Of a DNA stretch of 64,000 nt, positions 26,519 through 38,977 are shown piece after piece. The notes beneath the pieces are model-generated. The model saw only the letters and a list, made by a program, of their open reading frames with translations, had not been told where the DNA came from and did no database searches. This DNA is from Cryptomeria japonica. Lineage: Eukaryota > Streptophyta > Pinopsida > Cupressales > Cupressaceae. Numbering within the stretch: position 1 is the stretch's first letter; each line of letters starts with the position of its first letter. Position numbers and translations under genes: made by a program. The DNA is taken from positions 62,001-126,000 of the forward strand of contig NW_026729191.1 in assembly GCF_030272615.1 (NCBI RefSeq), read 5' to 3'.

Positions 26519-28866
26519 TTTCAAAGAAGCAACCTACATAAATTCTTTTATTCCTCCATTTTTTGTACCGATTTACAAGCCCAAGAGGCTATACTTTAAA
26601 CGATTGCGATCCCACCCAATTAATTATATATTTTAGAAAGACATTACATCCAACTGTTAGCATTTAAGGAGCTTCAATTTCTTCCGACTGAGGACCGCCT
26701 CCTGTGAAATTCTCTAATACCAAAATTAATACATAATAATTCAATAATCAAACTAGCAAAATTAAATGGGATGCAAAAATTATGCTAGACAAGACCAATC
26801 TCTTAATACACACAATTTGCTTCAATATAACTAGCGGTTGCACCTGGGTAAGGTGCAATGTGTACGGCCGATAGGAGTTTATATCAAGTCTATGTTGTTA
26901 AGATAGATCTCTCCTAACTAGGGTATTGATGGATTTGGAAGTCAACGCTAATTCCAATACCTTACCTTCTGCCATACTTTGTAAAGAATCCTCAAAGTCA
27001 AAGTTTTTGTATTTCAGCTAGATTAATGTTTGAGTTTAGAAAATAAAGATAAATTGTAAGGGTCATTTTGAGTCAGAACCAAGGGGCCTACAAATATCAA
27101 AGCTAAATCCTTTTTATTCAATTCATGTGGTCACTTTCTTGAGCTTCTTACCTTTAGTAGAATTGTAGAATTATTGGTTTCATGGAAAATAATTAATACT
27201 CTGCAGTTTCTTTTTTTCTTAAGGAAGCGTTTTTGTTTGAATGCAAGCTTGTAATATTGTCTTTATATATTTTAAAGAAAAAATAGCAATAGCATTGGCT
27301 TTCTTTATTAGAATACTCTTAATATAATTAACAACCACACTGTGGTAATTCAAAGAAAAGCATATGGCTAGAAATTAAAAGTTTCTAAACAGAATAGCTT
27401 GAGAAGAAATGATAAAAAACCAAATCCCAAAATCTTTTATAGGTTTCATAGTTAAGGAATGTAAAGATATTCAAACACATCTTTTGGTGGAGACTTGTAA
27501 CCAAATATATCAAGGTGTTTATTGAAAGTGAAAACAATAAGAATGTCCAAATCTAATGAGTATGGTTCTTTGAGAGTACATATACGTCTATGAGACAAGG
27601 GTGAGAAGCTAGACAGAATATAAGTTGCACAACAAAATTTCTGGTGAAAGTACTCTATTGGCTAGGCCCTAGGATATATATTATTGAGGAAAAAAATTCA
27701 TTCATTTTAAAGAAAATATATCAAATCCTGGACAAGATTATGGCATCTACTTGAATCAATAAATCACGTGACACTGTATTAATGCATAAAATAGAGCACT
27801 ATTGTTTTGCTCTATTTTCTCAATGCAATATGACTCAAAATAAGGGCATCTTGTAATGTACCTAAGCAGCTTACACAAGTGCAAGGCCTCCATTCCATTA
27901 TAAACATGGCATCTTAACTTATAGAACCAAAAGAACATTGTCGACAAAGGAGATTATTCTAATGGTTAATATATCGCTAGAAACCCATATTTCTTTAGTT
28001 GATTGAAAGGTGAGTCAACAAGTATGCCTGAGCCATGCATTTGTATGTGGCCCACTTAAAACTAAAGTGTGTTCCATTTTGTCTTCAATTTAACTCTTGC
28101 AAATTGAATCGTAATTGTTATGAATATTGTATCATCTACCTTAATATTTATTAAACTTGGAAATTGTGTTACAATAGATGCATTGCTAGAAAGTATACTA
28201 ATGAAAATGTCCTAGGATCCATATCTTGAGATGGTCAAGTGGTGTGTAGTTTTCAACTATTGTAACAAATTTATTTTATTTTTTGGTTTTGTCTCTCTTG
28301 GATAGGTCTTATTTTAAATTTACACCAACATTATTAGAGGTCTATAAGCTTTCTTCATAATAATATTAAGGAAGGTGTGTTTATGAACCAATTATTTGAA
28401 TTATTACTTGATATGAAAAATAAAACTGAGTCCTCGATTTTTTTGTCATATATCCATATCTAGTCATCTGAATCTGATCTCAGGGTTTTTAAAATACTAA
28501 ATTAGACAAGTTATTGAAATTATATTTATTGATTGTAATGATTATTTTTATTGCAATTATTCATTTACATGTTCAATGTTGGACTAAGGGTTTATTGATG
28601 TGTTAATATTAGTGGGAAGAAATGCCACATTACTCTTGAAGGTGAATTTGTTGTTTTTCCTCATATCGTTTTAAGGGGAAAGATAGGGGAAAGATAGCTC
28701 ACTTTATGTTGTAGAAGAGGAGTGAAGAAAAATGAACAAGTTTGGTCACTCAATACCCACCTAGCATTTTGTAGATTAGTAAGTAATAAATTTCTTTTAA
28801 AAAGAATAATTGCTTAGAGATAGAAGGATTTTAGAAAAGAGTAAAGTGAGACATGAAAAATAATGG
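26519..28866. other. XTH-3 3' flank and AT-rich spacer
   Basis: About 26519-26640 resembles the other XTH 3' flanks (CAAGCCCAAGAGGCTATACTT). A Helitron-like end lies at 26831. After that only AT-rich DNA without a recognisable gene. Confidence 0.55.
26831..26858 (-). mobile_element. Helitron-like 3' terminus (hairpin plus CTAG)
   Basis: On the minus strand: TTGCACC, a 7-base loop, GGTGCAA, CCG, CTAG, then T. A short hairpin a few bases before CTAG with T following is the hallmark of a Helitron 3' end. The body would extend to higher coordinates. Its 5' end was not identified and no helicase was seen. Two related termini occur at 41960-41984 and 51982-52009. Confidence 0.5.
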
Positions 28867-28910
28867 CTAAAAATGCTTAATCAAACTATTTGAAATTTTG
28901 AAGTGCATAC

Positions 28911-29299
28911 CAATAACTGAATGTATATAGCTAGCTAAGAAATTAGCCTTCAGTCCTCCTGCAAGTGTGTAAACAATGACACAAAGTGGGATTAGAAAGC
29001 TAGCAGCATATATATTTACTCCAGTCGGAGAATTTACAACAGCAGATCTGCCCAGTAGTATCATTGTTATCAGAATGATGTTTGTCGAAAAACAAAATGT
29101 GAGGAAGACCAAGTTTGCGGCAGATCCCCATCTGTACATTACCAATGCAAGCTTCAATTAGATAGGCAATTCAAGTTACAAGTTCATTTAAGTTAGTTGA
29201 CAATATTATAATTCACCAATAGTTCACATACCTAGCACGTACAATCTCACAAACATTGTGTGCATATGAAGCCTTTCTTTTTATTTCAATAGCCATGAT
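28911..29299 (-). pseudogene. DUR3: DUR3 urea-proton symporter fragment, two exons
   Basis: DUR3 is the plant plasma-membrane high-affinity urea/H+ symporter of the sodium-solute symporter family. Two adjacent minus-strand exons match it. The first (about 29299-29232) encodes MAIEIKRKASYAHNVCEIVRAR. The second (29131-28911, 221 nt) encodes [18 protein letters not shown] and, further on, [19 protein letters not shown] and [20 protein letters not shown], covering two or three membrane helices. Both inner borders are GT/AG and the phase fits (AG|A for Arg). No earlier or later exons of this roughly 700-residue protein were found, so this is a gene fragment. The exons themselves are open, which suggests recent capture or a split gene with distant exons. 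Confidence 0.85.
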
Positions 29300-29559
29300 T
29301 TCAATCATCTTTCATTATGACAGAGGAGGATCATAATATAGAACATTGCATGCTTCAGAAAATGTCTCGAAGAAGTTTATACCACTAATGTAAGGGAGGT
29401 AACTAATATAACATTTCAGGTGATAAATATTATTTACTTTAGAGAATACGAAGACGACTTGTCATGGTTGTGGAAGACATTGATTTCAGAAATGTGAATC
29501 GTTCCATCATTTTAACGCAAAATTTTGCACACTGTTTTAGACATGATCGAGTAATAATG

Positions 29560-30237
29560 AAGGGACTTATACACAACATATTAGAAGGCAGATTTAAAAT
29601 CAAATACCATCATGCAAATTCAATATGAATAAAAATAATGTGGAAGTGCAAACAATGTACAAGAATTGTTTGACAAAATGCCACCAGATAGTATCTTCTC
29701 AGGGGACATGCTTGTTGGCACCATTAGTGAAAACGTTTTTCTAAGAATAAAAAAACTTTCAAGTAAATGTTACCGGAAGCCACCTCCATAGTAGTGCCAG
29801 ACTGAGTGCTCTAATGGATATTCAACAATATTGAAGAGAAATTCATCAAAGCACTATAGAAGGGTAATTTTGTCAAACGGTCTAAAATGAAAGCCTACCA
29901 AAGGCATTAATGGAAACTTAAATTCTTAAAACCTCTAATGAATTACTAATCCAACTCAGTAGCTGAATGATCATTGTTTAAATTCTTTTAGAAAAGGGCT
30001 TTCAAAGCTTTCAAGGAAAAACACAATTGGCAGGTGTAAAGTCGGATTCTTGGAAGGTGTAAAGTCGGATTCTCTACCAGGGTCTGATGCTTGAATCCGA
30101 AAGGAAACCTTGGAAAAGGGTTTGGACATTCATCAAGTATATATTAGACGGGAATTTTTTATCAAAGCAATGGTGGGAGCGGTTCTAGTAGACGTCTATG
30201 TAAAATGTGGGAGTACAAACATGACATGGAAATGTGT
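29560..30237 (+). pseudogene. Pentatricopeptide repeat (PPR) protein relic
   Basis: PPR proteins bind organelle RNA. Two segments carry clear PLS-type PPR signatures: CGSANNVQELFDKMPPDSIF near 29650-29720, and near 30110-30234 LEKGLDIHQVYI, then VGAVLVDVYVKCGSTNMTWK, ending at a stop. Between them are shorter pieces (TQLAGVKSDS near 30030, next to a 23-bp tandem duplication of AGGTGTAAAGTCGGATTCT). The pieces are in different frames with several stops, and about 200 bases (29770-29960) no longer look like PPR. It lies close to the DUR3 fragment on the opposite strand. Confidence 0.75.
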
Positions 30238-33200
30238 GTGATCTAATTAAATTATGTTTCATGATCTTCACAGATAAAAGAGCAAAAGGATATTTGAGAA
30301 GAGTTATGTAAATCCTCTTATGTGAGAAAATAAGGATTTTCTTAACGATCATAATAAGCAATAGCGATTTTACTCTAAAATCGAATGAAAGCAATGAATT
30401 TAACTGTGATTTGACACGCAATGAATATTAGCTACTCTAAAAATGCCCCCAAACTCTACAAGATTCGGGAAGCCCATGAACAAGCTTTTACAAAACCAGT
30501 AAAGCTGAACCCAACACATGAGTTGATAAGACTGTCTCTAAATTAATTTCGGAAACATACCCACTAGTCAAATTTCTTAGTTTAAATCCAACTGAATCAA
30601 AAAGAAAATGGTAAACATGGATAATGGGTTTACTGTCACACTCACTTGCAACAATTTGCAAGCACATCTTTCCTTCAATACTAACCCCAATAAAAGGCAA
30701 AAATATGGCTATCGTGAACGATTTGCAGGGGCGATGGTGGTCGCTAGCAAGGTTGGACGCCATGATGGAAACGTGTAGGGCGCAGGAGGCACGTGGGCAT
30801 GCAGAGCAATTTCTAGCACAATGTTAACCATTTACCAACGCGTTACACGAGAAATCCCTCCCACTCGTTAGAGGAGAAACCCTAGCCACGCGTATCGCAA
30901 GTCTTGCCCGGTGATCTGCATCTTCTCCCGGTTAACCCTACATCAGAAACAACCACCATTAAACAACAAACCATGCTCAAAAAAATGTTTTCAGGAAGGC
31001 GGTTCCTGGCGTGAGACCATTCCGGTGGCGGGGCACCCCCACAGGGGATTGCCTATCAGCAAATTAACTTAATCAAACTATGTGATTGTTAGACTCATTA
31101 CTATGCTCAGTTTTATCTCTACTTTACCTAATATCTTAAAATATATATGTGAATTCAAAATCCACTTATATGGAAAAGTTAAATATGTGTGATGATAAGA
31201 ACAAAGGTATTAGTAAAGTGTATTGAAAAAGCTTAGAGTTATTCATAAGTTTAATTGGTGGTAAATTAATAAAGTGAAATTCTAAAAGTTTTTCAATAGT
31301 ATACACGTGGAGTTATCTAATATCCTTTGGTTTGGAACATACATTGTGATCATCATGAATATCATCAATTACATCCTCATTGCCCCTATTTTTAAATTCA
31401 ATCACAATATTAACTTGTGGAAAAAGGGGAAAGTGATATTAACAGATTAAATCCAATTTAAAAGTGGAGTCTCTAATAAATGATAGTCATGATTGTATAT
31501 AGTAGTATATAATTATAAAAATAAATAATGAGGTATATTATAGATTTAGTCCTTAAAGATTTGTATTAAAGCCTCCATTAACATATCTTTAAGTTCATTA
31601 TTGTACATGAAGTATAACTCATGTTAGTAAATAATGTTTGAAATTGTGATATGTGATCTACAATTAGTTCCCATTTTAATTGTTTTCATTTCATGGGTTC
31701 AAGATCATATATGTTACACTCAATTATGATTATTATATTTCATGAAGACAATAGCTAAATGCTCGAAAAAAGTAATAAGTGTATGTTATAATGAATACAA
31801 CTATGCAAGTGAATGATCAATTGAACTTGATGGGAATATGTTAGCAAGAAATTATTCCTCATGAAAATAAGGGAGGCACTATATTGGAAGTATTGCAAGC
31901 ATTACAATGGGTCACCTATGCAAGTGCATGATCAATCGAACTTGATGGGAATATGTTAGCAAGAAATCACTTGTCGCGAAAATAAGGGAGGTCGCCTTTG
32001 CAATCACACTTATGAAAAAATGGACCACAAATTCACTTGGTGCAAGATACGTTGAAACACGTAATGTAATGAAGGATTTTTTTTTATTGTTTTGGTTTGA
32101 TCAGGTATTGTTTAAGTCTTTGGTTCTAATCATTAATGTACCTTTTAGACAAGACTTTCCATTATTGCTAATGAGGTGGTTTTAAAGAAAGTTCTCAATA
32201 AATCTCCTATAATTGTGAGTTATTTCATTTCACTATATGGTTGGATCTAGTCCTTAACTAGATATTATCTTTGACTACATTAGAAAGCAAGCATGCTTTG
32301 AAATAAATTTTTCCCTCTATGACCTTATTTATTTTGGGTACTATAAAGATGAAGATAATGTAACATTCATGATATATAGGAAGTTACATTGTGACTGGCA
32401 TGAATATCATAAATTGCATCCTCGTCACTCCTATGTTAAATTCAAACATAATATTAACTTGTGGAAAAAGGGGAAAGAGATATAAATACATTTAATCCAA
32501 TCAAAAAGAGGAGTCTCAAATAAATGGTGGTCATGTTTGTATATAGTAGTATATGATTATGATTGATGTGGTATATTGTAGACTTGGTCCTTAAAGATTG
32601 GTATTAAAGCCTCCATAAACATACCTTGAAGTACATTATTGTACATGAATCATAACTCGTGTTAGTAAATAGTCCTTGAAATCATGACATGTAATGTATA
32701 ATTAGTTCTCATTTTTATTTATTTTTATTTCTTAGGTTCAAGATCATATGTCTTCGGCTGAATTATGATTAATATATTTCATGAAGACACTGGCCAAATG
32801 CTTAAAAGAAGTAATATACGCACGTAGTTCAAATTCATAGTATCAAATAAAATATATCTAATGATTCACTAATGAGATGAATCATTTGATTACAAGAGCA
32901 AGTATTTGTTTCGACCATGTATTAAGATAAGTGTATTATATCAGAAGAAAGGGCAATAGGGAGGAAAATTTGCCTCAACTTAAAACTGGTAACTCTAGGA
33001 GGATGATAAGGTAATGTATCATGTAACGTGTGGGAAAAGGAACAATGATGTAAATATATAAAAAAATGCAAAAGGTAAAAGGAGGGAGTGTGCAAAATCA
33101 TAGAAATAAAAGTATAAATTATAACAAATGTGAATGGTACCTCTCTATTTATGAATTTCCTTGGACTCTATGTTAAGACATACTTTGTCCTAGGTTCAAT

Positions 33201-34236
33201 GTGCAAGTTTAGGCCTATTCTCTAGTCACAAGTTCTTCCTATTTGTGTGAATTTAATGCTACACAATTTGTATTTCTAGTTTATAAGTCACCCAAATGAT
33301 CCATATCTACTTTTTTCTTTTTTAAATTTCTGAAGATTAATATTACTTTTAAGTACATTGGAAATGTTGTCATTATGTTGGAAGGGGACATGTTCGCCTA
33401 GCCCAAACTTAGAAACATGACTAAAGGATAAAACACAATACAAATGTGTCTCAGAACAAAGTATTCTAAGTTATCATCCAAACATGTATCTATTCAAGAT
33501 AAGAATATGGAAGAGTAGGTTGAATTTGATTTTAAATTTTGAAAATGCAAGGTTTAAATTTGTGCCCATAGGGTTGACCTTTTAAATGTGGAAATGATAT
33601 TGGATAGATGAATAATTATTTTAAAACACATTTTAAGAATTCTAGCATGGACCAAACTCACAAGTCATTACTTTAGAGTTTTAATTTTACCTAGACAACA
33701 AGAAAATTGATATTAAAAGACCGAAAAAATGCCCTCTTTAAGTTTAAATTCATTATTTAATGCTTAAGAAAGATAAATCAAACCACAACTTAATAATATT
33801 AAATTAATAAATTAATCAACATAAACATAAACATAACACATTTATAGAAGAATACCTTAATTGCCTCTTATGATAAGGCCTAGGTACACCAACGAATCTT
33901 GATAATGGTTTTCTTCGATTGGTCATGAAATATTAACCTACAAACTTGTAGGTTAAGATCAGTATATAGCTGAAATAACAATATTTATTGAACAGGAAAA
34001 ATCACATAGTTGATGAAACGCCACCTCCATGGAAAAGACAAATGCATTGATGGGCCAAAAAATGAAATAAAAGATTCAATGATGGAAGGATTGGATGCTA
34101 CAATTATATAGAGACATCATAATCAATAATATATGCATAGATGGAGGGTAAGGATAATGGTATATGAGAATCCATGCATCAAGGGATGTATCAATGATGC
34201 ACAATAAAGGCTAGGTGTGATACAAACTAAAGTAAC
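30238..34236. other. Spacer with dispersed direct repeats
   Basis: About 30700-31060 is less AT-rich (CACGCGT, CCGGTGGCGGGGC) but no gene or RNA was recognised. The rest is AT-rich and holds the repeats at 31341-32822. A piece at about 31985-32040 (CGCCTTTGCAATCACACTT ... CACAAATTCACTT) recurs inverted at about 49917-49970, so it belongs to a dispersed repeat. Confidence 0.55.
31341..32822. repeat. Diverged direct repeat pair of about 440 bp
   Basis: 31341-31785 and 32386-32822 align through AATATTAACTTGTGGAAAAA, GTATATAGTAGTATAT, AAAGCCTCCAT.AACATA and CATGAAGACA. Between them is a further direct pair of about 75 bp (31801 and 31916) with GAACTTGATGGGAATATGTT. Confidence 0.75.
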
Positions 34237-34241
34237 AAAGG

Positions 34242-35456
34242 TGTTAGAGATTTTTGTTAGCATGAGCTTGTATGGTTGTCGCTGATGTCAAACTTGGTTA
34301 TCCGAATGGATATTTGTTTGGATATGCTTTGTCAGATCTTAGTTATCTGGATGGATGTTGGTTTGAATACTCTTTTGGTGTTGGTTTTATCATCCTGTAT
34401 TTAGGGTGGTTTGGAATGCATTTGGTGCCCTCTAAATATGTTGTTAATTACATTGTAGTTTATTACATCATGTTCCTTTGTTCTGGCTATGTGTTGGAAG
34501 ATGCCTTGAGATGTTTACTTGGGTCTCACCTTGGTGTGTGGATATTTGCATGGAGTATTTTGCATTGGAATTGGTTATGTGGCCGACTAATTGATTATGT
34601 CTACATATTATCATTTTTAATGTCCTTTGGAGTATGTGTGAGCATTTGTGGATTGTCAAATCATTCATGGAATGCTAAATTATAATATGTTCTGGTTCCC
34701 TCTTTCTCTTAGAATGGACCAATCTAAGTATTTTAGGTAAGGGTGGCTTATTTTGTGTAATATTTCTTATTCTATTTTGGTTGAGCCTTAATTCGGATTT
34801 CAATGTTGCATCTCATATTTAAGATGTGTAGATGGATAAACTAAGTGTGGATGAGAAGTGAATTGTGTGATAATTGTATGTGAATGATTTACAAACAGAT
34901 TTGAGTTTGTGGTGATGAGAAAGTCAATTTGAGAAGAGATTTGAACTTCATATATTCTACAAGACATAATGTTGTGACAGTGAAGATTATTACATATGTT
35001 TTCCATGTTATTGATCACTAGAATATTGTCCAAGAACAATTTCATGATCAGGAGAATCCTTCTCAATTTTAGTTCAGCTATTTCATTCGTTGTTGATTGA
35101 TAGTGGGTCCTTTGGTAGCAGTTTGTATTTTGTCTTGAAGAAGTGTTCTTCAGTTGTACAAGTCCTTCTTGTATCTTGCCTAAGGTAGTGCACCTTCATT
35201 ATGCAAGTCCTTCAGGTGTTGGTACTCCTTGGTTTCAAGCCTAAAACATTGTAAACATTGTTATCCATATTGTGAGTTATATTCTCCGTGGTTTTTCCCT
35301 GTTTGGGTTTTCCATGTAAATTTGGTTTTCATTTGTTATGTGTTTATGCTTGATGTGATAATGGTTAAAGTGTTGTTGAATAATTTGATTAATAGTTGTT
35401 GTTGAAGTTCCAGATCAATTCACCTTGCCCCCCTCAATCCTATCGCGTGTTCGACA
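34242..35456 (+). mobile_element. Solo LTR, probably Copia type
   Basis: The 1215-bp unit begins TGTTAGAG and ends TTCGACA (TG...CA) and is flanked by a perfect 5-bp target duplication, AAAGG, at 34237-34241 and 35457-35461. Near its 3' end are GTGGTTTTTCCCTGTTTGGG and TTTTCCATGTAAA, phrases typical of the end of plant Copia LTRs. No internal region is present, so it is a solo LTR left by LTR-LTR recombination. The intact target duplication suggests moderate age. The reading frame at 34272-34685 lies wholly inside it and is not a gene. Confidence 0.8.
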
Positions 35457-35461
35457 AAAGG

Positions 35462-36599
35462 CCCTAGAAAGGATCAAAATAGTGATATAAGAATGACCTA
35501 GGACTAATAAAGAATAAATAAATTATTCAACAATCAAATATATGAAACCTAATGTAAAAAACCAAAGAAAAGGTGGATAGGGTGTGAAACATCTAAGATT
35601 AGGTAATGATAAGAAAAAACCCTAAAAGAAGTAAAGAAATGAATGATCATACATGAGAAACATAAAAATATAAAAAAATCTTGTATGCAAGGTAAGTAAT
35701 TAGAAACATTAACCTTGAAACCCTAATGAAGGGGAAGAAACCTTAAGGGAAAATTCTTTGTCATGTTAAAAATATAAGGTTAAAAAAATTTAAATAAAAT
35801 TAATAGATTTTCATTATAAACTCATTAAATATATGCAATCGATTAACAAATAGCAAACCTAGTTAATTTAGAGGTGGAGCTAATAATAGAATTAAAATAA
35901 ACATGATCTACTTAAATAGGGGTATAAGTGTACATAGCTCCAATATTTATGATGGATAAATAATATTGTTGTTGTTATGGAATGTTTCACCTATGATGTA
36001 AATATTTCTCTCTTTCCCGATAAATAAATTATTATTCTATAAATTTGATCAAAATTTACAGCTATTATATCAAATATTATAGTAGATAAAAGTGCATATC
36101 GTGCACTAAAAGACGTCTTATTTCATGCCACTTTGTGTTGATGTCATGGATATATGGTATCAATGTTCAATTGACTTCAAAAAGTGCACTATTTGACCTA
36201 AATTTGTAGTCATCTCTAGATTTGTTTTATGTCTTCAATTATAAAACAAAATTGATCAATTTTTATAACGTTTTACCATACTATACTAGGTCATGTATAC
36301 ACTACTATCACTTCTATAAAACCATATTTGATCCAAATTTCTCACTTCTCATACTAAATTTTCAAGAATATGATCACAATCAATTGACATTGAAACTCTT
36401 TATATTAATATCTAAACCTTAAAAACATCTGAAATCATTTTTTTCATTCAAAATTAACATCATAATACATCTCACAGTAAACTATAATTACTTCAATTTA
36501 AAAAATCTTAATCTCGATTACATCAACATTTTGCATTCTCTCCTGGACATGTTTTAACTTCTTTACTATAGGATGTTTTTATTAGCTTACAAATGGTTT
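35462..36599. other. AT-rich spacer, no gene seen
   Basis: Only short chance frames. One small perfect inverted repeat (AGTGCA/TGCACT) near 36090. Confidence 0.55.
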
Positions 36600-37010
36600 C
36601 AAACCATTAGACCCGTCCATGGAATGGTTGCTTCCACTATCAATTGTTACCTGCCTAAGTGAGATGATATTTTGACGATCCAGCTTTGTAGAAAGTGCTG
36701 AGACGATGAGGGCTCCAGTTTTTAGTAGCCTCAAAAACTGCAAGAAACAAACTATTTTATAATGCTCACAGCCTGGCCAGCTGTACGCGGAACACGCTCT
36801 TCTAGCTGGACCTTCAAGTGCCAATCTGCCACATGCAATCTTCGTTTCTTTTTGCTAACACCAAATCTACCGTCACTATTATAATACACAGGCGTTCTCC
36901 GACCCATCAACTTTCCTGTTACTTTCCCTTCTTTCCTCTTTTCCTTAGCTGAGACTGCTTCATACCTATTTATATCTATCCCAGGGATCTTCATCAGCCA
37001 TCATTCTACG
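36600..37010 (+). promoter_or_regulatory. Orphan XTH-like promoter fragment
   Basis: Ordered similarities to the XTH-2 upstream DNA without an XTH gene after it: TTTGAC....CAGCTTTGTAGAAAG against TTTGACCGCTTTGTGGACAG, TTT.AGTAGCCTC..AACTGCA, CAGCTGTACGCGGAACACGC, and CTTCTAGCTGGACCTTCAAGTGC against CTTCCAGCTGGATCTCCGAGTGC. A TATA-like CTATTTATATCTATCC is near 36966. Where the coding start would be expected, sequence adjoining the Copia remnant follows. Confidence 0.55.
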
Positions 37011-37079
37011 CTTTACTCATTATTAATATGGAAACATCCAGCGCTGATCACAGAAATCCCTGATTCTCCGGAGCTGTTT

Positions 37080-37975
37080 CCATTTTCTGCAGATCGCTCT
37101 GTTCTCTTTGAGCTGTTTCTATTTTCTGCATTCTATTCTCATCTGTTTCTATTCTTTGTAACGATGGTTATTTAAAACCTCTTGACCCAATGTTCTGAAT
37201 ATAGTAGAATACGTAAAGTATTTTCTGTCTTCACATCTCTTATCTCAACGGAAGTATACACTTGATCTTCTCAAGAAGACAAAGATGGACGGTGCAAAAC
37301 CGGTTCGCACTCCTATTTGCAGCTAAGAAAAGTTGTCTAAATTCATCGGCTCTGCCTTCAGCGATCCAACTCTATACAGGAGTGTTGTTGGTGCTCTTCA
37401 GTATCTCACCCTTACGAGACCAGATATTGCCTTCGCTGTCAATAAGGTATGCCAATTTATGCAACAGCCCACTGATGATCATTGGAATGCTGTCAAGCGT
37501 ATCCTGCGGTACCTAAAGGAAACTCTCTCTTATGGACTGCAACTCAGCAAGTCTAGCCCTCTCACTCTTAATGCCTTTTCTGACTCAGATTGGGCTGGCT
37601 GCCCCGATGACCGTCGTTCTACTAGCGGTTACTGCATCTTCGTTGGCCCAAATCTGATTTCATGGAGTGCTCGAAAACAAAAGACTGTCTCAAGGTCTAG
37701 TACTGAAGCTGAATGTAGACGAGCTGCCATAGCCACTGCTGAGCTAATTTGGATTCAATCCCTCCTCTCTGAACTTGGATATTCTCCCCCTACTCCCCCT
37801 ATTCTATGGTGTGACAATCTTGGTGCTACGTACCTCACGGCTAATTCAGTCTTTCATGCACGGACTAAGCACATTGAGATTGATTATCATTTCGTTCGTG
37901 AGAAAGTTGCTAAAAGAAGAGCCAAAGAATCTCACTCCCCCATATTCACCACTAACAAAAAATTGAAAAACTAAA
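37080..37975 (+). mobile_element. Copia retrotransposon remnant: LTR-like tail, RT end and RNase H
   Basis: From about 37225 to 37930 the plus strand matches the end of Ty1/Copia pol: the reverse transcriptase tail, then the RNase H region with landmarks [47 protein letters not shown] and [12 protein letters not shown]. The 150 bases before it resemble the 3' end of an LTR (TATTTTCTGTCTTCACA). Gag, protease, integrase and most of RT are absent. It is a broken internal-deletion fossil with only the 3' part of pol. The conserved motifs suggest it is not very old. Confidence 0.85.
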
Positions 37976-38194
37976 ACTAGGCCAAGACTAAAAATGGCCA
38001 CATTTTTCAGCCAAAAGAGAAAACACAAAAACCCTTTCACAAAAATAGAGACAACACCACCCGAATAAAATAAACAAAGAAAAACAGGGGGGAAATATCT
38101 CCTAACCAGCCTCTAAAATTGAATACCACAAAAGATAGGGTAAACACAAAAGATAGGAAGAATGGGGTCATAGCCTCCAAAATATACCTCCAAG
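37976..38194. repeat. Unclassified A/C-rich repeat, left of the hAT insertion
   Basis: Composition is A/C-rich on the plus strand, unlike the AT-rich surroundings. It continues at 38970-39200 on the other side of the hAT element and resembles 45880-47690 in style (CCAAAA, GGGGTCA, AACCATG phrases). No family assigned. Confidence 0.4.
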
Positions 38195-38969
38195 CAGGCC
38201 TGGAATTTGACGGCCACCCCTACCTGTCATATACTTTTTTATGACGGTTTAGTAATTTTAATGCCTTTCATTTTACGTTTTTTAAAAAATGTTAAGTGTC
38301 AATTTTTTTTTAATTTGTGAATAGTTTAATATAAATTCTTTAAGCTTCATAGAATTGAAGTTCCAATAAAATTCAATTGAGGTGAAAAGAAATAATTCCA
38401 TAAAAAAAAGTAAAACTTTGAAAAACAATGATAAATTAGTAATGCACTTAAAAAATTTTAAATTTACTTGTAAGTTTCTAAATTCAACCCAAAAGTCTTG
38501 TATTATAAAAATAGAAACCATTTTAGATTTTTTTATTACAATATTTAAAAAAATTAGAAATGATTATATCTTATCATTTCAATTGTTAGAAGTTTCTATA
38601 TTGATATTTAAGACAATCTTTAAAAAATATTAAAAACTAAATTGACAAAGTTTCTAAATTTATATAAGAAAAACATACTAAAAATTCATATAAAAATAAT
38701 ATAAAATTAGAAATAATTATATCTTAATCATACCATTTTAAAATATTCTAAATAAATTCATATATTTATAATAAACATTGTAAAATAATATATATCAATA
38801 TATATTACCTATTATAATATTTTACGGCTTATTAATAATTTTATGTGTCATATATACGGTTTGTGGAAAAAATAGCATGTCGATACTTACGGTCCACTAA
38901 TTTTATTAGTTGTAATATACGGTCTAAAAGTGCAAAAACGGCCATATAGCCTGTCAAATTCCAGGCCTG
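38195..38969. mobile_element. Non-autonomous hAT transposon (MITE-like), 775 bp
   Basis: Perfect 17-bp terminal inverted repeats, CAGGCCTGGAATTTGAC at the left and its complement at the right, flanked by a perfect 8-bp target duplication CCTCCAAG (38187-38194 and 38970-38977). The 8-bp duplication and CAGG-type ends are hAT hallmarks. The interior is very AT-rich without transposase coding. Subterminal ACGG motifs cluster near both ends (TATACGGTTTG, CTTACGGTCCAC, TATACGGTCTA, TTTACGGCTTA and, at the left, TATGACGGTTTA), as expected of transposase-binding repeats. Confidence 0.9.
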
Positions 38970-38977
38970 CCTCCAAG

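Noticed and set aside
34272-34685. 137-codon hydrophobic open frame
   Set aside because: Lies entirely inside the solo LTR, has no recognisable domain and no gene context.
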